A stretch of DNA of 64,000 bases from Diploptera punctata (GCA_030220185.1 JASPKZ010004199.1:930001-994000); one strand, 5' to 3'. Positions 21,516 to 32,492 are shown, counted from the stretch's first letter. The notes: generated by a model from the sequence alone, not told the origin. Program-made: numbers and translations.

Positions 21516-21664
21516 AAAAATATATTTTTTAAATTATGCGCCATGACCGCCATTTTATTTTGGATAGAGGGCACCTGTTACAGTATTAACTGTTTTTGCC
21601 ATCTATGATCAACAGTCTAAACTAACATCGGTCCTACTACTGATTTATACACCTTATTTATATC

Positions 21665-21891
21665 ATGGTCGATACCTATCGAACATGTACTCGAACGGAT
21701 ACGTCAAAAATCGATGAATGCCGTACTGGATGGTCGATGTTTGGTCGATAGACATAGAGATCGATAGATGAGAGCACATTGGTGCCGGGCGTGCCGGGTT
21801 ATCGCTACCTGTCATGTTGTCACGAAATGTCAGTGGTTAAGCCTATTATAATTTTGTAACAGCTAATAAAGTACAGTTCTGTGTTATCTAG
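21665..21891 (+). promoter_or_regulatory. Likely promoter and non-coding first exon of the metallopeptidase gene
   Basis: The stretch has more CpG than its surroundings. It holds a cluster of ATCGA/CGATA motifs (near 21669, 21680, 21709, 21733, 21744, 21760) reminiscent of the DRE element TATCGATA of insect housekeeping promoters. A strong 5' splice site, TCTAG followed by GTAAGACT, is at 21891/21892, matching an acceptor at 22134. The transcription start was not located; exon and promoter cannot be separated by eye. Confidence 0.35.
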
Positions 21892-22156
21892 GTAAGACTT
21901 CACAGTTTTTAATTTAAAATTTTCACAGATGACCGAGAATCGTTACTTATTATCAAACTTAATGGAGTACTGTCATACATTTGGAAGTATCAAAATTAAT
22001 TTTATTATTGTTTTTTTTTTAGCAACAGTGTAGTGACACTACTCCCGTAGGGTAATAACTGCATTGCAGATGTGTATTTTCAGTTAAATATTTCTGTGAA
22101 TTATTCTAATATCAATCGTTTTGTATTATTTCAGTCTTGTGAAAACAAAAATCAAC

Positions 22157-23049
22157 ATGGGATCTTGTCATACAGATAATCATACCATAACAATTTTTAA
22201 TATTCAAGACGGAGAAGTGCTTTGTTATTCACTACCGCTTATAAAAGGCCAGATATTCACAAAAAATGGAAATAGATGTTTCAATTGTGATTCTGGTGTT
22301 ATAATCCTTCACCAGTACAATGGTAATGGTAGTTTAATTTCAACAACAGAATGGCCTGTTGTAAATTCTGAATTTAAGTGTATTGTAAGCTTGAGTTTAG
22401 ATAGAAATTTATTGATATTGGAATATTTTGGAATGCAACATAAGTTGAATGTTATATATCAACCAAGGAGAACAACACTTCGAGTAACTCCTGTATATAT
22501 CATCTGTCAAGGGCATGATGGACTATTTCAGGCTCCTACCGGAATAGATAACACAGTTCCGAGTGCCTGTGCAAGAATATCACTAGCGGCACGTTTGATC
22601 CAGTCATTGACAGCTGAAAAATTGTATGAAGCAAAAGTGGGACGGAAAGCTTTTCAATTGGAGCATGATTTAAATAGATCAGGTCCAGACTGTATAGTGT
22701 TTCGCAGCCAATTGCAGATGGATATAGCCCGGAAAATGAATTCTAGAGAATTATGGGACCATTTTGGTCGTGAACTCATGATGTCTCCCTTAGGAAGTAA
22801 GGATCGCAAGTTTTTAGCTTTTATTTCATGTACAAGGTACAATCTGGCACGTAACAAGTTGCCACCCAAGACACATGATGATATGTTGGCAGCCATGGAA
22901 GCACATGTTGCTCTGGGTGGAGGAGGTCTTGCAATATTTGGCTCTGCATGTCTCTACACTTGGCCACGTCAAGTGGATGAAGTGATTCCAAGATTTCTGG
23001 ATGTAACTAGAGTGGACACCCAGAATTTTATGGATGACAGTTGTTACAG
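22157..23049 (+). CDS. YIL108W-like zinc metallopeptidase, coding exon 1
   Basis: First coding exon (297 full codons plus two bases) of a predicted zinc metallopeptidase of the uncharacterised family that includes yeast YIL108W. I start it at the ATG at 22157 (context CAACATGG); the frame is open upstream only through a 3' splice site (TATTATTTCAG, ending 22134), so the first 22 bases are 5' UTR. The protein starts MGSCHTDNHTITIFNIQDGE. About residues 1-115 are beta-rich. A conserved block follows: CQGHDGLFQAPTGIDN, SACARISLAARLIQSLTAEK, GRKAFQLEHDL, ELWDHFGRELMMSP, KFLAFISCTRYN. The end is GSACLYTWPRQVDEVIPRFL...DDSCYR. No signal peptide or membrane segment. Donor ACAG|GTAATT at 23050, phase 2. 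Its biochemical role is unknown. Confidence 0.85.
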
Positions 23050-23539
23050 GTAATTTCATATTATCTTGTTGCTAATAATTTATTAAAAATGTTTGGGATT
23101 TTATGTGACATGACTGTCTACATGAATTCATATAAAATACCAAAAATACCAAATTATTGTAGCAGTGGCTTGTATATGTTTCTCAGCTCAAGTTTTCAAC
23201 ACGCACTATGATTTTAATGCAGGACCGGATTCATCGCTAACTGTGCAACATTCTCGATGCTTCACAACTCTTGCACTATGATTTTAAAATACACAGATTC
23301 TATTTTTTCACTTTCATGGATTAATTTTTTTAACATTATCACTTAAAACCTATTTAAATATTTTCTAATTATGCTTTGATTATATTTTAATGGAATATTT
23401 AACTGTTCGTACCATTTGGTGTAGCAGCCATATTGTTTTTGCAGCCATTTTATTTCTTTGCTCGAATGCAGCCAACATATATTCAGAATTTGAGAACTTA
23501 CTATTTACACAACCTATTTTTGGGTGTTGCATTACATTA

Positions 23540-23910
23540 GGTTCTCGCAAGACCAGTATTAAGATATGGTAGTGAAGCATGGACAATGCAAAGAAGGGAT
23601 GAAAGCAGAATAACAGCAAATGAGATGCGATTTATGCGCTGTACAGCAGGCTACACTAAGTGGGACCATACAAGAAATGAGGAAATTATGGAAGAGTTGG
23701 ATGTAGAACACATTCTTCACCATATACAAAACTACTAGAACAACTGGATAGCCCATCTTCAACGAATGGTATCTCATAGAATTTCGAAAGCCATGCTTCG
23801 TTACTGCCCCCAAGGCAAAAGATCGCTGGGACGTCCAAAAATGCGCTGGATGGAAAATTCCTCTTTGAGACCATAACAGGCCACATGACCTAATACGTAC
23901 TTGTGTGGAT
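23540..23910 (+). mobile_element. LINE Z ORF2 C-terminus in intron
   Basis: The plus strand reads LARPVLRYGSEAWTMQRRDE, then ITANEMRFMRCTAGYTKWDH, EEIMEELDVEHILHHIQNY and QGKRSLGRPKMRW. This is the RT end of a LINE related to 56622-57000. One stop after HHIQNY. It lies within intron 1 of the metallopeptidase gene. Confidence 0.75.
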
Positions 23911-24005
23911 GATGTTGATGATGCATTACATGCTATTCTATTTCATACTTTTACAGGTTAGAGTACTTAAATTGCATTAGGTTAGCTTTTAAATTATTCC
24001 ATTCC

Positions 24006-24330
24006 ATAGTAATTCTGCCCGAGGGCAGGTCTTTCACTGCAATCTTAGCATTTTCATGCTATGCTTTGCTGCTTTACTAAGGAGTTAAAGGTGTGGTAGC
24101 TTCCCATTGCTTTCAACACCAGTGAAGGATGATGGTGATAATGATGATAAGGATGATGATGATGGCCAGATGATTTTTGGGGACCATTGGGCCTAAGCTT
24201 CCTGACATTTGTCTTACAGGTGAGGAAAAACACCGAAAGAACCTCACCCAGGAGCCTGTCCCGACCATGAATCGAACCTGGGCCCGTTGCGTGACAAGGC
24301 AGCATATTACCTTGAGACCACAGCAGTGGA
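24006..24330 (-). repeat. SINE family D in intron
   Basis: Minus-strand copy with CTGCCCGAGGGCAGGTCTTT at the tail and the tRNA-like head at the right (GAATCGAACCTGGGCCC). An internal GATGATAATGATGATAAGGA repeat is present. Confidence 0.75.
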
Positions 24331-25972
24331 CTTTTAAATTATTTTAGGCCTAAAAATACTTTCTGTTAAATTATACAAACATCATTGTATATGTTGGCAG
24401 CATTGCATGATTAAAAATTATTTTCATCTGTTGACGGATGCACATAGTGTTTGCCTTAGAAGTGCGTGTTGTAAACTTTATCCTGTTTTTTTTTGGCTCA
24501 ACTGCACTTCTACTAGCACTTGATTTTTCAGTTATATTGTTGTAAACTATAGCTCTTTTTCTGTATTTACTAACATTACTTAATATTTTAAACTTTTTAA
24601 AACAATTTTTATAACATTATTAGACAATTTTGAAGTATTTTATTTAAATATGCAAATCACAATATTATGACACTGTAGACAATATTGTGATGCTAACTGC
24701 TAGTTTCTCCACAGAGTATATTATTTAGTCTATGATTTTCTATCACTGTTTTGTGTTATCGCTGGTTGGATCAGCGTTAGGGAGTGATAAGTAAGTGTAC
24801 ACCCATTTTTAATAAACGTTTGGTAATTTTAATATTATTAATATATTTTTTAACATAGATTTGGGGATTTATTGCAAATATTGGTCATTTAAATTTCATA
24901 GCGACAGATAGTAATCGAGGTGTTAATCGATATGTGGTTCGATTTGGGTTATTGCTGGCTCTATAAACTCTGGCGCATGTGCATTGTTGTTCTATAGGAC
25001 TTTGAAAATATATCACGCTAGTTTAAGTGCAGTTTTTCCTCTTTTTTTTTCTTTTAATCTGAAAATTGGATGAGAAGTTCAGATAAAATTAACTTAAAAA
25101 ATGCTGTGTTAACAATGTATATATAGTCTTTATGTCCCTCATGGAGATATGGGTGCTCTCCTAGAAAGAGTTTCATAATGTAGTTGATTTAGTTATGCTT
25201 ACTTCCCTACAGTCTCAGTAAGTGTTACATGGTGACTAATAAGCAACCTTGGTATTACTCGGATGGAAAAGTCAGTTGAATTTTGCTCAGAGAGTCTCAT
25301 TTAGGTTTGAGTTTTTTACAAGCCAAAAAAAAATTCAGTTTCAGAGCCCACAGCTTAAAGTTCCTCCCAGAGGACTTGTCCCTTGTATTATTCCATCCTA
25401 AAAATTCATTGACCCAGCAGTTTGAACTCATGACCCTTGGGACTAGAGGCAGGAAACATAATCACCAGACCATCATGCCCAACATATGAACAATGAAGGA
25501 TGATTATTAGTTATTGCTAAAATAGAGTAGCCAACTTATGAATAACATGCTAACAAAAAAAATGAAGGTCTGAGTATCTACTTAATCTAACCTAACTTAA
25601 TCTAACTGAACTTACCCAATCTAAACAGCCTTATCTAACATGAATAAACTTGTTGTAATTGGCTGTAGTAGAAATGGCAAACAAGTCGCTAAAACAAATT
25701 GTAACCGATATCATCCTATAACTATCAGTATAGTCAGCCACTTGTTCTCCATTGCAAGATTCATAGATGGGCATCTCAGATAGAATGGCCAAAATTTCTC
25801 ATGAATATAAAATTTCCTTTATGCCATTTTTCCTGTAAAAAGAAGTACAATCAATAGAAGAATTATCCTCTCCTACTGCAGTGTGCCTGAGCAAACGTTA
25901 ACAGGATGTTAGTTATCTGCTGCTATATGTGTCTGGTGTAACAACTCCCAGTCATCAATGCCAGAAGACCTC
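24331..25972. other. Intron sequence with no feature seen
   Basis: AT-rich intron 1 sequence. Short frames only; no transposon, RNA gene or conserved exon recognised. Confidence 0.4.
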
Positions 25973-26090
25973 AGTTAAAATTAGATACAAGATATTAAAT
26001 CACTCGTCCTCAGGAAAAACCGGAAAAGTAAAGTTAAAATTAGATACAAGATATTAAATCACTCGTCCTCGGGAAAAACCAGAAAAGTAT
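25973..26090. repeat. 59-bp tandem duplication
   Basis: Two copies with period 59 (25973-26031 and 26032-26090), each with AAAATTAGATACAAGATATT and CACTCGTCCTC. They differ at very few positions, so the duplication is recent. Confidence 0.9.
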
Positions 26091-26359
26091 TTTTTTTTAT
26101 TTTCTTATGATGCTGTTCTTTATATCACTTCATACGGTAATAACAAGGTAATTCAGTTCTTCATTCTATTAGCTATAACAGACAATTTTTATTTGAGATA
26201 AGTCTAAAAGGGAGGAAGTTCACTGGAAAAAATATAGATATTGGCCTATCTTGTTTGTGACAGTTTGGACTTATCTGGTTTTTTTCTGGGATGAGTGAAA
26301 TAACAGTATTCATTATTCACCCTTATCATAGAAGATGACGGAAGTGTTGGCCATCTTGT

Positions 26360-26386
26360 GTAATATATATATATATATATATATAT
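26360..26386. repeat. (TA)n microsatellite
   Basis: Short uninterrupted TA tract in intron 1. Confidence 0.85.
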
Positions 26387-26769
26387 CACACCTCCTTGTG
26401 AAATTATTATTATTCACATGACTCAATTGTTTTACACTAATGGATTGTCTTATTCTGTAAGGAGACGAGGGTTTTGTTGGCTTTTCTTGCCATTCACAGA
26501 ACCTGTGTTAAATCTATTCACTAACAAGGGAAGGGTCCAAGTCATGTAGAGCTGATTTGGCTGAAACTTTATGAGTAGAAGCAGGTAGATGTCCTTTACA
26601 AGTTCCCACAATAGTCACCTGAGTGGACTATAAGAAGTTGTAAAACCTCCTCCAAAGATTTTTAATGGAAGTAGATGGATTATTTTTTCAAAGATTTATA
26701 AGTTGACAGTGTAGCACATTTGTCAAGTGCACTCTCTGGTAATCTGCTGGCTGGGGTTCAATTATCGCT

Positions 26770-26930
26770 GCCATTGATCTTTTTTTATTTTTAATTTTTT
26801 GACATTTCTAAGATGTTCTTTCACCCTTGTTTTCAAATTTCTTTTCGTTTTTCCAATATAAATTTTCTTACAATCCCTGCATTTGATCTGATAAATTCCT
26901 GATTTGTTTTCTTCTTCAATTCTTTCGTGG
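26770..26930 (-). mobile_element. Penelope-like GIY-YIG endonuclease, inverted N-half
   Basis: The minus strand encodes ENKSGIYQIKCRDCKKIYIG followed by KTKRNLKTRVKEHLRNVKK. G-I-Y, Y-I-G and the R of the K-T-K-R-N-L-x-x-R-V-x-E-H segment are present. This is the GIY-YIG domain of Penelope-like retroelements. It breaks off after LRNVKK. The following part of the protein lies on the opposite strand from 26930, pointing away. Confidence 0.75.
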
Positions 26931-27300
26931 AGAAGTGGAAAAGTCAGCAGTAGCTGCTCATGCTTGGTCCGAAAAACATTTATTTGAATCAAAAGCCAGT
27001 CTAATTAAACAAATAGATAAACAAAAGAAACTCACGGTTTGGGAAAAAAAAAAATCCACATTCAGAAAAAACAAAGGAAAACTTATGAACTCCGAAATTC
27101 CTGCAATCCGACCTGATCCAGAGGTTCATCAGTCCAACCAACAGAGGGAAGAAGAAGCATTTCTTCTGGTCGACATAACATAAGTCGCCAAGATAGTACT
27201 GAAGATGGAGACCATTATGGTCTTGAAATTGCGATCTACTTAGAAGATTTATATGAGGAGAGATGGGAAACATTTGATTTATCATATGCATACAAATTTG
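26930..27300 (+). mobile_element. Penelope-like element C-terminus and tail
   Basis: The plus strand reads VEKSAVAAHAWSEKHLFESK, then IDKQKKLTVWEK, which normally follows directly after the GIY-YIG stretch on the same strand. A tail with CTGAAGATGGAGAC...GTCTTGAAATTGCG (27199-27229) is similar to the hammerhead-like motifs listed elsewhere. The junction at 26930 is therefore an inversion within one copy. Confidence 0.7.
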
Positions 27301-27413
27301 ACAATTTATATTATTCTTACAGGAATTCACATTGATCGGTTTTCTGTATCTGTAATTTATTTTCAGATCTCCCAATTCAAACAATTAATTGAGATTACAC
27401 TGTAAATAAATAA

Positions 27414-27436
27414 ATATATATATATATATATATATG
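27414..27436. repeat. (TA)n microsatellite
   Basis: Short TA tract next to a GTGTGTGT run, just right of the Penelope-like tail. Confidence 0.85.
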
Positions 27437-27559
27437 TAGATAATGTGTGTGTGTGTTTAATCAGAAGTTTAATGATTAAGACAGAAGAATTAGTTGTATT
27501 CTTATGTTCTTATAATAAAGTTGGGAATTTTTACATTATGAGGTTTTCTTAATAAAAAT

Positions 27560-28080
27560 TAAGTGAATCGTGAATTCTTCTTACCTCATACATCTATGTT
27601 TTTAACACAGATCTGCAGTATTGGGAAACATCATTCCCATCGTCAGCTGTTATCACAACTGTTGATTCTTCATTATGCCGGTCATTTTCTAAACTGCCAT
27701 CTGATGTTCATTTGAAGAACTTTGTAATCAAATTTGGTTCGTCTGGAAAATCAAAATTCATGATTCTAGTATGGTTTTTTTGAATGTATATCTTTTCCCA
27801 AACTGTTAATTCTAAAGGTTTTGATAGATGTTTCAAAAGTTTAGCTTCTTTTTCAATTCTATGATTCTCTAATAACCTATGTGCTGCTATTGCTGATTTT
27901 TCAATTTCACCATTTTTTTATATTTCTAAAGTGTTCTTTTTTGCAAGTGTCTAAATTCCTTTTAGTTTTTTTTATATATTACTTTATTGCAATCTTTGCA
28001 ATTAATTTGATAAATTCCAGATTATTTATTATCTGGGGTGTTAACTTTTTTATTAGTTAACAGAAGACTACCCAGGCTGA
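27560..28080 (-). mobile_element. Penelope-like 3' end, left arm of foldback
   Basis: On the minus strand a decayed GIY-YIG region (SGIYQINCKDCN, near 28000-28025) is followed by E-K-S-A-I-A-A-H and L-T-V-W-E-K remnants. A tail with CTGACGATGGGAATGATGTT (27615-27650) follows. 27560-27885 pairs with 28226-28541. Confidence 0.65.
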
Positions 28081-28225
28081 ATTTGTTAATTGGAGCCAAT
28101 GTTATATTAATTTTTTTTAAACCCTTTGAAATTCTCTGCAACATAATTCCAAAAAGATGAAAAATTCAAGAAATTTACTTACCATTCTTAAGTTCTAACC
28201 AATTTTTAAAAGATTTAAAAAAAAT

Positions 28226-28545
28226 TCATAGTATTAGAGAACCATACGATTTGAAAAAGAAGCTAAACTTTTGAAACATCTATCAAAACCTTTAGAATTT
28301 GGGAAAGATATACATTAAAAAAAAACCATACTAGAACCATGAATTTTGAATTTCTGGACGAACCAAATTTAATTACAAAGTTTTTCAAATCAAAACACCA
28401 GATGGCAGTTTAGAAAATGACCGGCATAATGAGAGTTTACAGTCATGACAAACAGCAGACGATGGGAATGATGTTTCCAATACTGCAGTTTGTGTGTAAA
28501 AAACATAGATGTATGAGGAAGAAGAATTCACGACTTATTTAATTT
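28226..28545 (+). mobile_element. Penelope-like 3' end, right arm of foldback
   Basis: Reverse complement of 27560-27885 over ~310 bp, including GGCATAATGAGAGTTTACAG, the motif CAGACGATGGGAATGATGTT (28457-28476) and the edge ACATAGATGTATGAGG. It ends about 60 bp before coding exon 2 of the host gene. Confidence 0.7.
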
Positions 28546-28605
28546 TTATATGTATTCTTATGTTTCTAAGTAATGCTTTAAATAAATGATAGTGTTTATG
28601 TTAAG

Positions 28606-29060
28606 AGGTGGTACATTGGTGGATGCTTTGCTACCACATTGGGTGGCAGTTTGTCATGAACTGGGCCACACATTTGACCTCGGACACACGCCAGATGGCA
28701 TTATGGGCCGAGGATTCGACAATGTGAATGTGTTGTTCACTGTTCCGCCATGTGAGGACAATGAGAGAAGCAAGCTGTAATGGAACCGTTATGTGTCAAG
28801 TCCGATATACAGAGAACTGGCCCAACACTCAAACTGTAACAGTCTACCAAGATGCTGAATGTGTCTTATACAGTATCATCTCCCATGAAGCGACGACCGG
28901 AGGAGCAAGTCTCAGGGCGAATCCACACGCAACCTGAATGTCAACAAGCGTAATCTGAACATGGGCTCCCCTAGCCAACAGATCCCGACTGCTTTCAAAG
29001 TCGAGAAAGATTGTGATACACTGGTCTAAGAAACTGTGGCAGCTTTTCTCACTTTCACAG
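28606..29060 (+). pseudogene. Metallopeptidase exon 2: zinc site present, frame broken
   Basis: The acceptor TTATGTTAAG ends at 28605; splicing to exon 1 restores an Arg codon and gives ...DDSCYRGGTLVDALLPHWVA. The active site HELGHTFDLGH (28655-28687) has the zinc-binding His-Glu-x-x-His plus a third His, followed by the Met-containing GIMGRGFDNVN. The frame meets a stop at 28779 and others near 28858, 28888 and 29027. Late in the exon, across three one-base shifts in short runs, the sequence still spells the expected C-x-A-F-L-T-F-H-R block that splices to WFN of exon 3. The donor TTCACAG|GTATGC at 29061 is in the phase exon 3 needs. Either a pseudogene or an unpolished assembly. Confidence 0.7.
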
Positions 29061-29154
29061 GTATGCACTTCCCTTAGCTTTGGTTCAGGGTTTTTAAAAG
29101 ATAACTAAAAATTATATCTACTGCAAACATTGTCTTTCTTATCAGTAAGTAGAG

Positions 29155-29450
29155 CTAAGTGGTTATGCTCCTTGCTCTGTTCCAAGGATGTCGGTCAACC
29201 CGGCCACGGTCGCTGGCTGGAATGTTTTAGAATGGAAAAATCCAAGGAGCAAGTCTCTGGGAGGATTTTAGTTCATGGGTTCCGAGTCTGAAGATTTTCA
29301 GGCTCATAAAAGATCTAAGCTTGAATAAAAACGGCTTAAGCAAAATTTACCAACTCACATCCTAGTAATACCTTAGTAGATGTCTCATTGGGTCAGTATA
29401 TTGGACCTCACACCATTCAATTGACATCTAGGGGCAAATAAGCATAACTA
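29155..29450 (+). repeat. SINE family B in intron 2
   Basis: tRNA-like start AGCTAAGTGGTTATGCTCCT with decayed box B, then GAGTCTGAAGATTTTCAGGC and AAGCAAAATTTACCAACTC. Other copies at 44581-44995 and 55296-55600. Confidence 0.75.
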
Positions 29451-29529
29451 ATTTTTATGTTATATTTTAAATTAACATGTTTCCAGAATTGGATATAGTT
29501 TCCATTTTAGAAGGACTCTGCAGAGCAGA

Positions 29530-30035
29530 AGTAACCATTACGCCATTCGAAACTTCCAATAGGAACGTCAAAATTCATTTCTACTTTGCAATTTAATGCT
29601 CCTTTTATCCAAAGGCCAATAGCCATTGTTATCAACAACGCCATCTGATGACTTATTTTCAAAGTATTTTTTTATTGAGAATTTTTTAAGCAATTTAATA
29701 GTAGCTTTAATCAACAACATCATCTGATGACTTCTTTTCAAAGTATTTTTTTATTGAAAATTTTTAACACATTAATTTTTAAGCGATTATTAATAGTAGC
29801 TTTAATTGTTTAAAAATTCTCAATAAAAAAATATTCGAAAAAGAAGTCGTCAAATGGCGTTGTTAATAACGATGGCTATCGGCCCTTGGATGAAAGGAGA
29901 ATTAATTGTATAAGTAGAAAAGAAATTTGACGTTCCTATCAGAAGTTGGAATGTCGTAACGGTTACCACACTGATACGTACAGAGTCAGAGGTCCTGTGT
30001 TCGACTCCTGGTTTGAACCTAATTTTTGTTTCTAA
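29530..30035. repeat. SINE family F foldback
   Basis: A left arm (29533-29680, minus) and a right arm (29820-29960, plus) share CATCTGATGAC/GTCGTCAAATG, the CTATTGG...CCAATAG core and GAACGTCAAA/TTTGACGTTC ends. The tRNA-like module, box B GTGTTCGACTCCTGG, follows the right arm only (29949-30030). A direct 100-bp repeat (29630-29700 and 29705-29760) also occurs. Confidence 0.65.
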
Positions 30036-30104
30036 AATAAAGCATACCAGTAACTAAATTAACTTGGTCTAGTAACTCTTAACAAAGGAGAGTCTAAGGT
30101 ACAC

Positions 30105-30372
30105 CATTGTAGATTAGAGTGATTACCTTGCTCACAAATGAATCAGAGAATTGTCCTAATGGAATAGTGATTTCCATGATTGCCTCAGGTTCTGAGGTTT
30201 GTGAGTTCAAACCCAGCTGGGGTCAAAGGATTTTTAACGGATGTGAAATCCTGAGAATCACTTCCTTCAGAAGGGGAAGTAAAGCCATGGGTCCTGTCTC
30301 ATTTATTTATGCCAACATAAAAGAATCTCAACCCTGAAGAAAAAATGCCTTGGCAAAATTTATTGACTCTTT
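30105..30372 (+). repeat. SINE family B, diverged copy
   Basis: Box B GAGTTCAAACCCAGC, GGTCAAAGGATTTTT, AATCCTGAGAATCACTTCC, TAAAGCCATGGGTCC. The order matches 44581-44995. Confidence 0.6.
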
Positions 30373-30417
30373 CATATCCAAGAACTTTCGCGAGAAGAAT
30401 GAATCAAAATAAAATTT

Positions 30418-30725
30418 AAAGAAATCAAATTTTAGAAAATGGGAAATGGGTTGGTCATGTGTTAAGGAAGAGAGAATTATAACATCACAAAAATGGTATT
30501 TGATTGGAAACCCCAAAGATTGAGAAGGCGAAGAGGGAGACCTAGGGCAAACATGGAGTAATACCATCAGTGATGAAGCTGAACAGGCCAGATGTGAGTT
30601 GGAATAAAATTAAGGCATTGGCAAACAACAGAATGCGTGGTGAGCTTTTTATCGAGGGCCCTATGCTTCCCAGTAGAGTGACCAGGATGACTACTACTAC
30701 TACTACTTTCATATCCAGATTTGAA
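30418..30725 (+). mobile_element. LINE ORF2 C-terminal fragment
   Basis: Plus-strand remnants G-H-V-L-R-K, QRLRRRRGRPRATW, SNTISDEAEQA, W-x-x-I-K-A-L-A-N-N-R-M-R and a final ACTACTACTACT tail. Same LINE group as 5437-5770. Frame shifts between blocks. Confidence 0.6.
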
Positions 30726-30761
30726 TTCAACATTAATAATAACCTGAACTGTTAGAAAGTG

Positions 30762-31570
30762 TCTTACTTACTTACTTACTCACTCACTCACTGGCACTAT
30801 CGAACCTGTAGGTACATGGCCACATGGACATGAGTTCTCCATACATCTCTATCCTGAGCTAATGCTGTCTAATCATTCCCTGTATAATCCACTTCCTTCA
30901 AATCATAGTTAATGTTGTTCTCCCACCTCATTCTTGGTCTACCAACTGGGCGTTTTCCCTCTGGCTTTCCTACAAGAAGCTTACATGCATGTCTTTCATT
31001 CCCCATACGTGCAACATGTCCTGCCCACTGCAGTCTACGAGACTTAACTGTTCTTATTATATCTGGCTTCCTATAAAGACCTGTTCTTATTATATCTGGC
31101 TTCCTATAAAGACCATGTAGTTCATTGTTATGTAGTTTTCTCCATTCACCTGTCTGTTCATCTCTCTTTGGTCCAAACATTTTTCTAAGAACTTTATTCT
31201 CAAAAACTCGTAATCTCATTTCCTCCCTTAAAGTAAGAGTCCATGTTTTGCACCCATATAATATAACTGGTAGAATAATAGTTTTATATATTTTCAGTTT
31301 AACTTTTTTGAATGGAGTTGGGACATCAAAAGTCTCTGTAATGCATAATGGCATGGCATTTCAGAATTGAGCCTATGTTTAATTTCTTTGTGCATCTCAT
31401 TCCTATTTGTGATTATTGTTCCTAGGTATTTGAATTCAGCCCTTCCTCAAAATTTCCCTCATTTGTCATTAGCTGCCCATTTCCGTTATATAATTGCATT
31501 TCTATGTGTGACCATATATTTAGTTTTATTGATATTACTTCTAGTCCTAATTCCTTAGTGTTACTCAATA
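30762..31570 (-). mobile_element. LINE X, best copy
   Basis: A 161-codon minus-strand frame (30869-31354) has LKIYKTIILPVILYGCKTWT, RVFENKVLRKMFGPKRDEQT, ELHGLYRKPDIIRT (partly doubled), KSRRLQWAGHVARMGNERHA, KPEGKRPVGRPRMRWENNIN and DLKEVDYTGND. This is the connection region after the RT core. Catalytic motifs are absent (5' truncated). The 3' tail is a mixed CTTA/CTCA repeat (30762-30792). 31335-31570 adds more upstream coding debris. Confidence 0.8.
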
Positions 31571-31574
31571 GTGT

Positions 31575-31990
31575 GTGTGTGTTGTCCTTTAGAAAGTGTC
31601 ACTAAATAAAATTCTATCTCTGAATCTGAGACTCAATGTTCAAAAAGGGCAGTTATTCAGGATGTAATAATTCTGAAAATGGCTTCATGGAGTCTGAGTC
31701 GTGGATTCATGGCATTAAAATATCCTCAGAACTGAAGTAAAAAGTCTTTGAAATAAATTTATCATCCCTTTTATGACCATCTCTAAATCATGATATTAAT
31801 AGCACTAGATGTTAATGAATCAGTCTCCTCGGAGGTCTAGGACAGCATTTCTCAAAGTGTGTTCTCCGGAACCTTGAGGTTCCATAAGCAACTCTTAGAG
31901 ATTCTGCCAATTCCTGATGTGAAATTATTTACTTTTCAATCTCTATAATATAATGTTATAAAAACATTAAAAAAATGCAAGCAGGACAAT
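31575..31990. other. No feature seen
   Basis: Intron 2 sequence with a short GT run near 31571; nothing recognised. Confidence 0.4.
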
Positions 31991-32080
31991 AATCATATTT
32001 GAAGAGAAAAATTATATGCTCATGCTGGGGTTTGAACCCTGGACCTTTGGCTTTCTAGGCCAATGCTCTTCCATCCATCA
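31991..32080 (-). repeat. SINE family E, tRNA-like module
   Basis: ATATTTGAAGAGAAAAATTA then the minus-strand module with box B GGGTTTGAACCC. The upstream body is truncated. Confidence 0.65.
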
Positions 32081-32116
32081 TTTAGACGTATGAAATGAAC
32101 AATAAAAAACATTTAA

Positions 32117-32425
32117 CTTTTATAGGAATTAATCACTATGAGGTTTAATTTATGGTGAAATTAAATGTTTCTTACCTCTCCTCATATTAATTTACTAAGT
32201 TGATCGCGATTTCGAGACTATAACTGTCTCATCATCAGAACTTGTTGGTGACTGGTGTCATGTCGATCGGAAGAAACTCTTCTTCTTCCCTCTGTTGGTG
32301 GACCGATGAACCTCTGGATCAGATTACAAAGTTCTGATGATGAGACAGTTATAGTCTCGAAATCGCGATCAACTTAGTAAATTAATATGAGGAGAGGGTA
32401 AGAAACATTTAATTTCACCATAAAT
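32117..32425. repeat. Penelope-type foldback with hammerhead-like motifs
   Basis: Arms 32153-32238 and 32334-32425 are near-perfect inverted repeats (GGTGAAATTAAATGTTTCTT and its complement). Each arm holds CTGATGATGAGAC...GTCTCGAAATCGC (32202-32238 minus; 32334-32370 plus): a CTGATGA box, a 5-bp stem and GAAA. The loop includes GGACCGATGAACCTCTGGAT, similar to the Penelope-like coding end at 27105. Confidence 0.65.
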
Positions 32426-32484
32426 AAAAAACATCATTAGAACAATAATTGTTTGTACAGCTATACAGTTAAAGATAATAAGTG

Positions 32485-32492
32485 GTACTAGG
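32485..32492 (+). repeat. 8-bp target duplication of hAT, left
   Basis: GTACTAGG; identical copy at 33850-33857. Confidence 0.85.

Noticed and set aside
22121..22156. Upstream start of metallopeptidase exon 1
   Set aside because: The first codon there is TTG, and the stretch contains a 3' splice acceptor; the ATG at 22157 is better.
25637..25860. Possible exon with CTTGTTGTAATTGGCTGTAG
   Set aside because: No consistent frame or splice sites, and not needed to join exons 1 and 2 in phase.
28728..28937. Alternative 69-codon frame overlapping exon 2
   Set aside because: It does not include the zinc site and ends in a stop before the donor; some of it may be the shifted true frame, which I could not resolve.
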